Positions 44,111-52,602 of a DNA stretch of 64,000 bases are shown one piece after another (position 1 is the first letter of the stretch; every line of letters starts with the position of its first letter). Source of the stretch: Myxococcales bacterium (GTDB lineage Bacteria > Myxococcota_A > Polyangia > Fen-1088). The notes beneath the pieces are model-generated. The model was given only the letters and a program-made list of their open reading frames with translations, was not told where the DNA came from and ran no database searches. Position numbers and translations under genes: made by a program. The stretch lies in assembly GCA_022184915.1 (NCBI GenBank), contig JAGTJU010000003.1, positions 744,001-808,000 on the forward strand. The letters are read 5' to 3'.

Positions 44111-44297
44111 GATGCGGTTATCGCCACGACTTCGCCGAAGTTGCGTCCCTCCTCGTGGGCCATCTTGCGTCCGTTCGGCACCCGCCTTACGCTTGCACCG
44201 GGGTTCCAGGAAGCGTTCCTTGTCAACGGGCAACAAAGCGAAGACAGGGCCACGTCCGCCCGCCCTCCCCCGAAGGCCAGCCCGTTCGCCCGGCAGG

Positions 44298-44759
44298 GTG
44301 CGCTTGCTGCCCCTCGTCGGGTGGCGCGAATGGGTGACGCTGCCGGGGCTCGGCATCGGGCGCATCAAGGCGAAAGTGGATACCGGGGCCCGCAGCTCGA
44401 GTCTGGACGCCCTCGACGTCCGCATCGTTCGCGTGGGTCGCCATCGAGACGTGCACTTCTCCGTACCCTACGACCGGGAGGGAGAGACGCACGTCGTGGC
44501 CTGTGCGTCGCGGCTCATCGATGAGCGGTGGGTCACGAGCTCTGACGGGCGCCGGGAGTTCCGCCCCGTGATTCAAACCGAGATCAGTCTGCACGGAGCC
44601 GTGTGGCTCATCGAGGTGACATTGACCTCGCGGGCCGTGATGGGCTTCCGTATGCTGCTTGGCCGCGAGGCCCTGCGGAGCCGGTTCCTGGTCGATCCTG
44701 GCCGATCGTTCTTGGCGGAGCGGCGGACACAGCGTTTGCGAAAAGTTTCGTCGCCTTGA
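44298..44759 (+). CDS. rimB: RimB-like retropepsin-type protease (DUF785)
   Basis: The 153-residue product opens VRLLPLVGWREWVTLPGLGIGRIKAKVDTGARSSSLDA, with the active-site DTGA of the RimK-associated aspartic protease family (PF05618), and ends with LLGREALRSRFLVDPGRSFL. The family trims or removes the poly-glutamate tail added to ribosomal protein S6 by RimK in other bacteria. It is directly followed by rimK, which strongly supports the name. GTG 44298 matches family starts; no strong ribosome-binding site is evident. Confidence 0.85.
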   Translation: MRLLPLVGWREWVTLPGLGIGRIKAKVDTGARSSSLDALDVRIVRVGRHRDVHFSVPYDREGETHVVACASRLIDERWVTSSDGRREFRPVIQTEISLHGAVWLIEVTLTSRAVMGFRMLLGREALRSRFLVDPGRSFLAERRTQRLRKVSSP

Positions 44760-44792
44760 GGGGTGACCCCGTTTTATGAAGGCCCTCGTCTC

Positions 44793-45695
44793 ATGAAGAT
44801 TGGCATCCTGTCGCGTAAATCGTCGCTCTATTCCACCCGCCGTTTGGTCGCCGCGGGCGTGGCCCGGGGGCATGAGGTCCGTGTGGTGGACTACTCGCGG
44901 TGTTACATGAACATCACCTCTCACAACCCGCAGGTGCTGTTCGCTGGTGAGCACCTGACCTTCGATTGCATCATCCCGCGGATCGGGGCGTCGATGACCT
45001 TCTACGGAACGGCCGTCGTGAGACAGTTCGAAATGATGGGCGTCTTCGCGGCGAACGAGTCGCAGGCGATTTCCCGTTCCCGTGACAAGCTCCGCGCTCT
45101 GCAGCTGCTGGCGCGAGCGGGCATCGGGTTGCCCGTTACGAGCTTCGCGCGCTCCACGAAAGATATCGGGGGGGTCATCGACATCGTGGGTGGGGCGCCT
45201 CTCGTGATCAAACTTCTCGAAGGAACGCAAGGCAAGGGCGTGGTGCTTGCGGAAACACGTCAAGCGGCCGAGTCGGTCATTGCGGGGTTTCGGCAACTGG
45301 ACGCCAACATCTTGGTGCAGGAGTTCATTGCGGAGGCCGGCGGGGCCGACATTCGCGCGTTCGTCGTGGACGGCAAGATCGTGGCCGCGATGAAGCGGCA
45401 GGGGCCCGAGGGGGAGTTTCGCTCGAACCTTCACCGAGGGGGTACGGCAAGCGCCGTGAAGCTCACACCCGAAGAACGGACCACGGCCCAAAGAGCGGCA
45501 AAGCTGCTGGGACTGCGCGTGGCCGGTGTGGATATGCTGCGTTCGAAGCACGGCCCCCTCGTCATGGAGGTGAACTCCTCACCCGGTCTCGAAGGCATCG
45601 AGCGCGCCAGCGGCAAGGACGTGGCGGGCGCCGTGATCGAGTTTCTCGAAAAAAACGCCCGCTTCGGCGATACGCGTGACCGGATCAAGGGCTGA
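44793..45695 (+). CDS. rimK: RimK-type ATP-grasp ligase
   Basis: The 300-residue product begins [19 protein letters not shown] and shows the ATP-grasp pattern: [54 protein letters not shown], and the metal site [14 protein letters not shown]. RimK adds glutamates to the C-terminus of ribosomal protein S6. Length and motifs match the family closely. ATG 44793 is the family start; the frame opens at 44763. The pair with rimB is conserved in other bacteria. Confidence 0.93.
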   Translation: MKIGILSRKSSLYSTRRLVAAGVARGHEVRVVDYSRCYMNITSHNPQVLFAGEHLTFDCIIPRIGASMTFYGTAVVRQFEMMGVFAANESQAISRSRDKLRALQLLARAGIGLPVTSFARSTKDIGGVIDIVGGAPLVIKLLEGTQGKGVVLAETRQAAESVIAGFRQLDANILVQEFIAEAGGADIRAFVVDGKIVAAMKRQGPEGEFRSNLHRGGTASAVKLTPEERTTAQRAAKLLGLRVAGVDMLRSKHGPLVMEVNSSPGLEGIERASGKDVAGAVIEFLEKNARFGDTRDRIKG

Positions 45696-45807
45696 GCGCT
45701 CTGGCTGCCAAAACGGCGCGCCGACGAGGCCATCTGGCGCTGCTTCGACGCGGCAGGCATCCTAGACGAGGAGGCCCAGCGTCGGGCGATACACCAAGAC
45801 ATCACCC

Positions 45808-46245
45808 ATGACTACCGAAAAAGAGAAGCGATACGAGGGCGACAACTTCAACGGATCCACGGCGTTGTCGCCCTACCCCACGTCACGACTGTCGCCGGTC
45901 ATCGAGCTCGTGGACGTGGCCCGCCAAATTCAAGACGCAGACCTCATGCTGGGCGCCGTGGCTGCGGGCAAGCTGAAGCTCATCGCTGCTCAGATCAAGA
46001 GCTTACAGAAGCAAGCCCAAGAGGTGCTCGAGAAGGCACAGCTCGATGCCGAGCTCCACCGGACCGAGTGCCGCTTCGAGCGCCGCCCGGGACAGATCTA
46101 CCATCGCTACGAACGGCAGGTGGGCACCTGCTTCTTCTCGCTCGTCGCGCCCGAGGAGTGGGGCCCGTCGCCCCCGGCCGCGTACGTGGGCTCGTATCGG
46201 CTCGAGCTGGACATGTCGTGGACGCGGGTGGACCTGGCGGGTTGA
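45808..46245 (+). CDS. DUF2452 family protein
   Basis: The 145-residue soluble protein has a long central helix (LMLGAVAAGKLKLIAAQIKSLQKQAQEVLEKAQLDAELHRTECRF) and a C-terminal beta part with GQIYHRYERQVGTCFFSLVAPEEWG, matching the DUF2452 pattern. Function is unknown in the family. It lies 112 bases after rimK on the same strand. Its neighbour on the other strand is the LamG lipoprotein. Confidence 0.8.
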   Translation: MTTEKEKRYEGDNFNGSTALSPYPTSRLSPVIELVDVARQIQDADLMLGAVAAGKLKLIAAQIKSLQKQAQEVLEKAQLDAELHRTECRFERRPGQIYHRYERQVGTCFFSLVAPEEWGPSPPAAYVGSYRLELDMSWTRVDLAG

Positions 46246-46276
46246 CCCGCCGTCGTCCGCGTCCCCGTGCATGGGC

Positions 46277-47443
46277 TCAGGGGGGCTTGGCCTCTGCGAG
46301 GCTACGGATCTCAAGGTCGCGGAGGGCGCCCGCGTAAACCTGGAACGTATCGAACGAAGCGTCAGCGTACTCTGCGGAGGTGGAGTCACCCGCAGACGCC
46401 CCCACGAAGAGGGGTGACGTCGTGGCCACGGGGCTCGCTTGCCCTGTCACCAAGGCCGTGGCCACGGAGGTGCCGTTGACGAACAACTGAAGCACGAAGC
46501 CGTCGAAGGTGACCGCCACGTGTGTCCAGGTCCTCAACGGAAGGACGACGCTGGGTCCGACGCGCCAGGAGCCCGCACGCACGAAGATGCTTCCGGTCGT
46601 GTCGAGATCGAGCTGAAACACCACGTTCTGGAAATCGTCCGTCGGACGAGCGAAGTAGGTCTTCCGCCCGGGCTCGAGGCGCCGATAGACCCAAGTGGCC
46701 ACCGTCCAGGCACCATTGGTGGCGTTGAGCGAGGGTGACGCGGCGATGGTGCCTCGATGCTGCCACTTGAAAGCGGTGGCGATGCGCCCGCCCTCGTCGT
46801 GGTTCAAGACGTCGCCGTTTTTGCAGGGGGTGTCACACGACAACGCCAGGTGGTTCCCATATCCCGAGCGATCGAGGACCAAGGGGGTGGTCGCCCCAAG
46901 GTCGAGGTCCACCACGATGCCGCGCAACGCGGGCCAGCTGACGCCCCCCGCTCCCGCGTCCGCCCCACCACCCGCGCCGCCTATCCCTGCATCTACCACG
47001 AGGCCGACGCCCGCCTCTCCTGCGAAGCCGCCCGCCTCCCCCGCGAAGCCGCCCGCTGCGGCCCCTCCCGCTGCGAAGCCGCCCGCTGCGGCCCCTCCCG
47101 CTGCAAAGCCGCCCGCTGCGGCCCCTCCCGCTGCAAAGCCGCCCGCTGCGGCCCCTCCCGCTGCGGATCCGCCCATGGCCGTGCCCCCGGCGCCGTTTCC
47201 CCCGGCGCCCGTTCCCGCGTCATCTCGTCCCGGGGCTCCGCCGTTGGGCAGGGGCGGCGAAGCGCCCCCCGTGGGGCCGTCGGCGCTCGGGGCTGCGTCC
47301 CCGGGCAAGCCTCCTGGCGCGGTGTCGGGGGCGGGTTCCTCGGCACCGTCGTACGCGGGGTTTGGCACCTGGCATCCGTCGAGGGCCGTGGCTGCCCCCA
47401 CGAGCGACAACACGAACCACGCGAGCCGCGGCGACGAAAGCAC
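46277..47443 (-). CDS. LamG-domain lipoprotein with Gly/Ala repeat linker
   Basis: A lipoprotein signal (lipobox TALDGC) is followed by a Pro/Asp/Gly-rich linker, then a tandem repeat of GGFAAGGAAA type (encoded by the 30-bp DNA repeat at 47041-47175). The C-terminal ~200 residues form a LamG/concanavalin-like domain (VDLDLGATTPLVLDRSGYGNHL, AWTVATWVYRR, WTHVAVTFDGFVLQLFVNG). Such proteins are surface-exposed glycan or protein binders. The neighbouring gene upstream on the same strand encodes another Cys-rich lipoprotein (81 bases apart). Confidence 0.85.
   Translation of the reverse strand: MLSSPRLAWFVLSLVGAATALDGCQVPNPAYDGAEEPAPDTAPGGLPGDAAPSADGPTGGASPPLPNGGAPGRDDAGTGAGGNGAGGTAMGGSAAGGAAAGGFAAGGAAAGGFAAGGAAAGGFAAGGAAAGGFAGEAGGFAGEAGVGLVVDAGIGGAGGGADAGAGGVSWPALRGIVVDLDLGATTPLVLDRSGYGNHLALSCDTPCKNGDVLNHDEGGRIATAFKWQHRGTIAASPSLNATNGAWTVATWVYRRLEPGRKTYFARPTDDFQNVVFQLDLDTTGSIFVRAGSWRVGPSVVLPLRTWTHVAVTFDGFVLQLFVNGTSVATALVTGQASPVATTSPLFVGASAGDSTSAEYADASFDTFQVYAGALRDLEIRSLAEAKPP
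47041..47175. repeat. 30-bp in-frame tandem repeat, about 4.5 copies
   Basis: Three full 30-bp units lie at 47061-47090, 47091-47120 and 47121-47150, with partial copies on both sides. Units differ at one or two bases (gcg/gca) only. Thirty bases is ten codons, so copy-number change would keep the frame and vary the Gly/Ala linker length of the LamG lipoprotein. Confidence 0.85.
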
Positions 47444-47524
47444 GACCGGGAGAGCATCGGCGGTCAGGTGCCGAGTCTTGAGCGCCGGCCCGTCGAGGAC
47501 GCACCGGCGCCCGGCGTGGCGCGC

Positions 47525-48025
47525 TCAGCCCCGCGGGGCGCAGAACTTCGCGCGGCCTATCGCTTTCGGATCGAGCGAGCTGCTCCCGCGCTCGCCGACC
47601 AAGCGGCAGTCGTAACCGTCCCGGCAGTCCCCGCCGTCGCTGCAAGAGAGGGCGCAGTAGCGCCGTTCGCTCGCGCGGGGGGCGCAGAGGCCGCTTTCGA
47701 GGCAGAGCTCGTCAGCCGCACAATCGTCCGACCCGAAGTCCTCGGTTTTGGGGTCGCAGGGCTTGGTCAGGTACATCGAAGGGAAGAACCGCACGCAGAT
47801 CGCCTCGTCCGGGCACGAGGTCCGGTCGCAGCCCTGAACCGTGCAATAGCCGCCCGGCTGGGAGATGTCGCAGGCGCGTGACCCCTCGATGCTGCAATCG
47901 ATGCTGGTGGTGCAGCTGTCGCCGATCTTGTTGCCGCACGCGCCGAGCCCCAGGAGCGCGAGCGCCGACCACAACGCGCCCGAAAGCACGAAACCAAGTC
48001 GGGAGGAGGTCGAGATGAGCGGCAC
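47525..48025 (-). CDS. Cys-rich lipoprotein of unknown function
   Basis: The 166-residue product has a lipoprotein signal (ALLGLGAC) and about sixteen cysteines in the mature part, in patterns such as SCTTSIDCSIEGSRACDIS and DDCAADELCLESGLC. The pattern resembles EGF-like or other disulfide-rich modules that are frequent in myxobacterial lipoproteins. I do not recognise a named family. It is followed on the same strand by the LamG lipoprotein (81 bases). Confidence 0.7.
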   Translation of the reverse strand: MPLISTSSRLGFVLSGALWSALALLGLGACGNKIGDSCTTSIDCSIEGSRACDISQPGGYCTVQGCDRTSCPDEAICVRFFPSMYLTKPCDPKTEDFGSDDCAADELCLESGLCAPRASERRYCALSCSDGGDCRDGYDCRLVGERGSSSLDPKAIGRAKFCAPRG

Positions 48026-48168
48026 CTGCCCGTTTTAGCCCCGGAAGGCGGTTGCCGCAACCGTGGCCGCGGGGGGCCGCTCTGCGCGCGGAACAGAAGC
48101 GACAGGCCGGGCCCTTTTTCCCCGCCTGAACCTCGCCATGGCCTTCGCTGCCGCATAGCCTGCGGGCG

Positions 48169-48687
48169 ATGTCCGACCACGCAAAGGACGCGTCGCGCTT
48201 GCACGAAGCCTACCTCGCCCTGGGTGCCAACCTGGGCGACCGGCTCGGTAACCTGAACAAGGCCTGTGAGCGGCTCCTGGCCTCGGGGGTTCGGATCGAG
48301 GCGCGTTCCCCCGTCTACGAAACCGATGCCGTGGCCAAGGAACCTCAGCCGCCCTACCTCAATGCGGCCCTGCGCGTTGCAACCGTGTTGGCGCCCGAGG
48401 CGTTGCTGCGTCTTGTGCTCTCCATCGAGCGGAGCCTCGGGAGAAACCGCGACACCGCTGCGCGATGGGCCTCCCGCGCCATCGACATCGACGTGCTCCT
48501 TTACGAGGATCAGACGAGCGACTCGCTTTTCCTGGAACTCCCCCATCCGCGGCTCCTCGAGCGGCCTTTCGTCCGCGTCCCGCTGGCAGAGGTGGCTCGC
48601 TCCGGCCTACGTCACCCGGTGTCGGGAGAGCCGCTCGACCGCAGCCTGCCTCACCCGGGGGTCAGGCTTTTCGACGGCCGCCTCTAG
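48169..48687 (+). CDS. folK: HPPK, 2-amino-4-hydroxy-6-hydroxymethyldihydropteridine pyrophosphokinase
   Basis: This enzyme of folate synthesis transfers pyrophosphate from ATP to the pterin. The family signatures are clear: AYLALGANLGDRLGNLNKAC at the start, the SPVYETDAV region, PPYLNAALRV, and RASRAIDIDVLLYE (metal-binding D-x-D), followed by LELPHPRLLERPFVRVPL. Length 172 fits. It is monocistronic here and ends 14 bases from the convergent pyrophosphatase gene. Confidence 0.95.
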   Translation: MSDHAKDASRLHEAYLALGANLGDRLGNLNKACERLLASGVRIEARSPVYETDAVAKEPQPPYLNAALRVATVLAPEALLRLVLSIERSLGRNRDTAARWASRAIDIDVLLYEDQTSDSLFLELPHPRLLERPFVRVPLAEVARSGLRHPVSGEPLDRSLPHPGVRLFDGRL

Positions 48688-48701
48688 CACGGCCGGACCC
48701 G

Positions 48702-49250
48702 TCAACGCTTGTTGACTTCGCCGCGACGAAGTTTGCGGTAAAGGTCGAGGGCCTCCCGAATGACGGTGAGGGCCTCGTCCGGTCCCAGCAGGTCCTCTAC
48801 CTCGACCATCTTGTTCTCGAGGACTTTGTAGTCCTGAAAGAAGCGCTTGATCTCGCGGCCCACGTGCGCCGGAAGCTGCTTGTGGCTGCTGTAATCGGAC
48901 ACAGCTGGGTCGTGCACCGACACGGCGATGATTTTGTCGTCGAGGCCCTTGTCGTCACGCATGCGCATGAGCCCGATGGCGCGCGCCTCGACGACCACCA
49001 AGGGATCCACCGGCTCTTGGCCCAGCACCAAAGCGTCGAGCGGGTCGCCGTCGTCGCAAAAAGTGCGTGGAATGAAGCCGTAGTTCGCCGGGTAGTGGAC
49101 CGCGCTGTACAGCACGCGGTCGAGCCGGAGAAAGCCGGTTTCTTTGTCCAGCTCGTACTTGTTCTTGCTTCCCTTGGGGACCTCGATCACCACGGGAAAC
49201 GTGTCTTCGACGATCTTGTCGTCGACATAAATGTCGTGCCAGGCGTGCAC
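48702..49250 (-). CDS. ppa: inorganic pyrophosphatase (family I)
   Basis: The 182-residue enzyme hydrolyses pyrophosphate. It has the family I elements: VVIEVPKGSKNKYELDKETG, YPANYGFIPRTFCDDGDPLDALVLG (the DGDPLD metal site), and KRFFQDYKVLENK. Length fits bacterial enzymes. It faces folK, which makes a pyrophosphorylated product but releases AMP rather than pyrophosphate; the closeness is probably not functional. Confidence 0.96.
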   Translation of the reverse strand: MHAWHDIYVDDKIVEDTFPVVIEVPKGSKNKYELDKETGFLRLDRVLYSAVHYPANYGFIPRTFCDDGDPLDALVLGQEPVDPLVVVEARAIGLMRMRDDKGLDDKIIAVSVHDPAVSDYSSHKQLPAHVGREIKRFFQDYKVLENKMVEVEDLLGPDEALTVIREALDLYRKLRRGEVNKR

Positions 49251-49299
49251 GTCCCGAAACTAGCACGAAAAAGCCCGAGGTCTTTGTTTCAAAAAGCAC

Positions 49300-50520
49300 T
49301 CAAAGCGCTTCGAGCAGCTGCTTCACCTCGGCTTCCGCGGGCTTGCCTCTCGGCGTGTAGCCGAGGGTGCCAGGGCCTCCGTAGCCGTACCAGTTCCACA
49401 CGTAGAGCCCCGCCAGGGTGCCGCCCTCGCTGAAGGCCAGGCGGAAGGCCAAAAAGGCGCGCCGCTGCTCGTCCAGGTCGGGCGTGCCTCCGGCTGTCTC
49501 ATCCCACGGCGTGGCGCTGGCGCCGGCGCGGGAGCGGTAACCGAGCTCGGTCAACAGCCAGGGCTGTTTCCGGGTCGCAGCCCACGCTTCCAAGGTTCCA
49601 CGCACCAGCCGCCAGCGCGCGGCCAGGCTCGCCACGTCGGCGGGCCCGTCGGGCTTGCGCAGATCGAAGTACCCCGTGATCCCCGCCTCATCCACCAGAT
49701 CCAACACGCCTGCGTCCCGGTAGTGATCCCAATTGGCCGAGTACACCAACGTGCCGGAAAACACGGCGCGGACACGGGTGATGAGAGCGCGCCACGCGTC
49801 CACGTGACCGTCGAGCGTGGAAAGTTCGCTGCCCACCACCAGGCGGCTGGCGCCCGTGAAGCTGCCCAGTGCGGCCAACGATCCGAGAAGCTTCTCGTAG
49901 CTTTTGAACCAAGCGGCTTCATCGGCCGGTGCCAGGGTGCCGCGCCACTCGGTGGGCGTGCGGGGGCGTTCGAGACGTACGATCGGAAACAGGGTCACCT
50001 CGAGGCCCTCCCGGCGGGCCAGTCGGGCGGTGTCGGCGACCACCTCGAGGCTAGGCGAGTAGCGGGTGTGCAGATAGAGCGACGTCGAGGCGCCGTGCTC
50101 CTGATAAATCGGGACGATGAGCGCCACGTGGGTGGCTCCCAGCGCCGCGATCTCGGCGAGTAAGGGTGCGTAGGAGAAGCTCACGTCTTCGGCGAAGAGG
50201 CCGAGCGCCACCCCCTTTTGCCTGCGGGGCGGTCCCCACGTGGCAGGCCCCTGCCGCGCGGGCGGCTCGGGGGGCTCCCGCGCCGGTGACGCCTCGGTGT
50301 CGGCATCCGTCCCGGGAGGCGGCCACCCGGGAGGAGATCCGTGGCCTCGCAGGGGGGCCGCGAGCGGCCTCGGATCGGGAGCGCTCGGGGCGCTGGGCAG
50401 TCCTTGAGGCGGGCGGGAGGCCCACAGCGCCCCGGAGGCCATGGCCCACAGCGCCGAAGCCAGGCCAAAGCCCAGGATCCGACGCGTCCATGCAACGGGC
50501 TTTCCTGCGGCGGGGGGCAT
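49300..50520 (-). CDS. GH113-like (beta/alpha)8 hydrolase
   Basis: After a hydrophobic N-terminal segment (FGLASALWAMASGAL) and a Pro-rich stretch, the protein has a TIM-barrel rhythm with VALIVPIYQEHG, VTLFPIVRLERP, VVGSELS and LLTELGYRS. The two glutamates, in GSEL and TELGY, sit where acid/base and nucleophile lie in GH113 (mannanase-type) enzymes. WNWYGYGG near the end fits a sugar-binding site. Probably exported or membrane-anchored. It lies 12 bases after the PEGA protein gene, likely the same operon. Substrate not deducible. Confidence 0.75.
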   Translation of the reverse strand: MPPAAGKPVAWTRRILGFGLASALWAMASGALWASRPPQGLPSAPSAPDPRPLAAPLRGHGSPPGWPPPGTDADTEASPAREPPEPPARQGPATWGPPRRQKGVALGLFAEDVSFSYAPLLAEIAALGATHVALIVPIYQEHGASTSLYLHTRYSPSLEVVADTARLARREGLEVTLFPIVRLERPRTPTEWRGTLAPADEAAWFKSYEKLLGSLAALGSFTGASRLVVGSELSTLDGHVDAWRALITRVRAVFSGTLVYSANWDHYRDAGVLDLVDEAGITGYFDLRKPDGPADVASLAARWRLVRGTLEAWAATRKQPWLLTELGYRSRAGASATPWDETAGGTPDLDEQRRAFLAFRLAFSEGGTLAGLYVWNWYGYGGPGTLGYTPRGKPAEAEVKQLLEAL

Positions 50521-50532
50521 GGGGGTGGAGAG

Positions 50533-51828
50533 TCAGAACCGGGCGTTGACGTCGATGGTGTCGCTTCGGCGCGGCTGGTCGACGATGACCGCCGTGGCGA
50601 TGGCGCCGGCGACCGCGGCCGCGATCAGCCACCCCCACCAGGGCGCTTTGCCCGTGTTGGGGCGCCGAACGGCGGCGGGTTCCTTGTAGGTTTGTGCGAG
50701 GCCGGTCTCCGTATCATTTCGCACCTGCGGAAGGCCCGGGCTGCCCTTTGCGGCGCGGCCATCTTTGCCTACCGGCGCCAGGACGCCCGGACGGCCGCCC
50801 GCGGGCCGGGCGGACTTCGGTGTCTCGCGCGCGGCCAGGGCCTCGATACGTCCCGTCTCTGCGTCGAAAGCCGACTCGATCACCTCCTGCGCCAAGGCCC
50901 CACGCTCGGCGTCGAAGAACCGTATGCGTAGCCCACTGTCAGCGGTGCGAAGCAAAACCAAGGTGTCGACGCGCGCACCCTGGGCAAGGCGCGCCAGCGT
51001 GCCCTGTCGCTGAGCCAGGTCTTCCTCTTCGGACAAGATGCCGAGCGCATTCACGGCAAGGTCGGTGCGATCGTGGCGCAGGTCCGTCAATCTGAAGACG
51101 GTTCGTTCGGGCCTGGACTCGGTGAGTTCAAGGCGCCGAAACGCTTTTTTGTAGCCGTCTTTTTGGATCTCCACGAGCAGCTCTCCGGGGGGGACCTTCA
51201 AGGTGCGTGGGGTGGCGCCTTCGCTGTGGAAGTTCAGGATGATCTGCGCGTTCGGGGGTTCACTGTCTACCTGGAGTTCGACGCTGGGTGGGGCGGCGAC
51301 CGCGTTGGCGACGTGGGCATCCCAAAGCTCCTGGGAAAGCGCGTCGGGCTTCATCCCAACCAGCGCGCGGAGGCGGCGTGCGGCCCGGTCCCGAGGCTCC
51401 GCACGGCCAAGGCTTTCTTCACAAGCCACGAGCACCGTGTAGATGCGCTTGAGGGGGTCACGGTTGTCGTCGACCGACACGGCGTTGAGGGCCACCTCTT
51501 CGGCTTGTCGGGCCAAAGGGATGGCCTCGTCGCAAGCGCCCAGGTTCCGCTTCGACTCTGCTTCGTCGACGAGCCGGCTCATCGCCGCGAGCGGCGCTTC
51601 GCCGCTCGCGAGGAGGCGCCGCATGGTGGGCTCCGCGATCGGGGAGACGCCGGGACGAAGACGCGCGTACTCACGTTCCGCTTCATCCACGACGGCGGCG
51701 GGCAGCGCGGGTCCTGACAGATTGACGACGGCGAAGCGAACCTCGTCGGCGTGGATCGAAGGCGAGGCGACCCACACGGCCGCGGCCAGCACTCCGGCGA
51801 GACGATGGGGCAGGTCGAGCGTTTTCAA
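50533..51828 (-). CDS. exported PEGA-domain protein
   Basis: A signal peptide (LAAAVWVASPSIHA) precedes a helical region with about 150 residues, a PEGA domain at about 180-250 (SVELQVDSEPPNAQIILNF, TLKVPPGELLVEIQKDGYKKAFRRLEL) and a C-terminal membrane segment (APWWGWLIAAAVAGAIATAVIV) with a short tail. PEGA domains are thought to bind cell-surface components. It is the upstream partner of the GH113-like gene (12-base gap). Otherwise not recognised. Confidence 0.75.
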   Translation of the reverse strand: MKTLDLPHRLAGVLAAAVWVASPSIHADEVRFAVVNLSGPALPAAVVDEAEREYARLRPGVSPIAEPTMRRLLASGEAPLAAMSRLVDEAESKRNLGACDEAIPLARQAEEVALNAVSVDDNRDPLKRIYTVLVACEESLGRAEPRDRAARRLRALVGMKPDALSQELWDAHVANAVAAPPSVELQVDSEPPNAQIILNFHSEGATPRTLKVPPGELLVEIQKDGYKKAFRRLELTESRPERTVFRLTDLRHDRTDLAVNALGILSEEEDLAQRQGTLARLAQGARVDTLVLLRTADSGLRIRFFDAERGALAQEVIESAFDAETGRIEALAARETPKSARPAGGRPGVLAPVGKDGRAAKGSPGLPQVRNDTETGLAQTYKEPAAVRRPNTGKAPWWGWLIAAAVAGAIATAVIVDQPRRSDTIDVNARF

Positions 51829-51858
51829 CAGCTCGAGTTTACGACCTCGCGGCGCTCG

Positions 51859-52221
51859 TCACGACTGAAAGTAGCGGTTCAGGGCCCAGACCTCGCGGGC
51901 ACGGAGTCCGTCCCAGCGAATGCCCATGCCGCAGATGCCGTCGCCGGGCTCGATCCAGCGGACCTCGCCCGACACTTCGATGAGCTCCGGCTGGGTCGGC
52001 ACCCGGAACTTCACGACGAGCGGGGCAAACACCGACAGAGGCTCCTGGGTCTCCACGAACATGCCACCCAGCGAGACGTTGCGGGAAACCGCGGTCAGAC
52101 GCGTCGAACCCACGAGGATCTCGACTTCCAGGCGCCGGTCGTATCTGGGGTCTGTGCGCCGGAAGTGCTCTGACAATTTCGGTGTCTCCGCGGCGGTCTT
52201 CGAGGATGGGCCCGACACCAT
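51859..52221 (-). CDS. single-domain PilZ protein
   Basis: The 120-residue product is one PilZ domain: RYDRRLEVEILVGS at the start provides RxxxR, NVSLGGMFVET provides the D/NxSxxG element, and a beta-rich core with VSGEVRWIEPGDGICGMGIRW follows. It should bind c-di-GMP. It lies 30 bases upstream of the PEGA protein gene and on the same strand, making a PilZ-PEGA-GH113 gene row. Confidence 0.85.
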   Translation of the reverse strand: MVSGPSSKTAAETPKLSEHFRRTDPRYDRRLEVEILVGSTRLTAVSRNVSLGGMFVETQEPLSVFAPLVVKFRVPTQPELIEVSGEVRWIEPGDGICGMGIRWDGLRAREVWALNRYFQS

Positions 52222-52365
52222 TTGAGTGTAAGGCAGGTCGCGGGCGCGAGCAACGAGCCGCTAACAAAGAAAGCCTCCCGCGCTCTTCATGAGCCTTCTT
52301 CGCTGGAGGCGGTGTGAGGCGAGCACGCAGAGATCGACCGCCGGCAGGTCGGCGGGCTCGTGCTG

Positions 52366-52385
52366 CCGTTCCCCTGCGGGAACGG
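52366..52385 (-). terminator. hairpin just downstream of tRNA-Arg
   Basis: CCGTTCCC and GGGAACGG form a perfect 8-bp stem with a 4-base loop, three bases after the CCA end of the tRNA in the direction of transcription. No U-tract follows. It may end transcription or guide 3' processing. Confidence 0.4.
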
Positions 52386-52388
52386 GCT

Positions 52389-52465
52389 TGGTGGGCGCGG
52401 CGAGATTCGAACTCACTACCCCCGGCTTCGGAGGCCGGTGCTCTATCCAGATGAGCTACGCGCCC
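52389..52465 (-). tRNA. tRNA-Arg (anticodon CCG)
   Basis: On the minus strand the sequence folds as a full cloverleaf: acceptor GGGCGCG/CGCGCCC, D-arm GCTC/GAGC, anticodon stem CCGGC/GCCGG with loop CTCCGAA, five-base variable loop, T-arm GTGAG-TTCGAAT-CTCGC. The anticodon is CCG, reading CGG (Arg). The 3' ACCA is encoded (discriminator A at 52392, CCA at 52391-52389). Confidence 0.96.
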
Positions 52466-52588
52466 AGAAAGAGGCATCCTCTTTACTCCGGGGGGCGACA
52501 GCGCGCAAGGGCGGCCTGGCGTCTGCCCCATTTCCCCGTCGCCCTCCGAATTCGGAACGTGCCGCGGCCTCGGCCGCCTGCGGCCGGC

Positions 52589-52594
52589 TATAGT
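52589..52594 (+). promoter_or_regulatory. TATAGT -10-like box before the Cys-repeat gene
   Basis: TATAGT ends eight bases before the ATG at 52603 with no Shine-Dalgarno between, which would make the transcript nearly leaderless. It is identical to the box before the kinase gene at 23750. Confidence 0.35.
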
Positions 52595-52602
52595 GCGCCG
52601 CC

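Noticed and set aside
47041-47175. Possible CRISPR array
   Set aside because: The units are directly adjacent with no spacers and lie in frame in a lipoprotein gene.
52222-52602. Integrated element at the tRNA-Arg gene
   Set aside because: No integrase, no duplicated tRNA 3' end and no change in composition were seen on either side.
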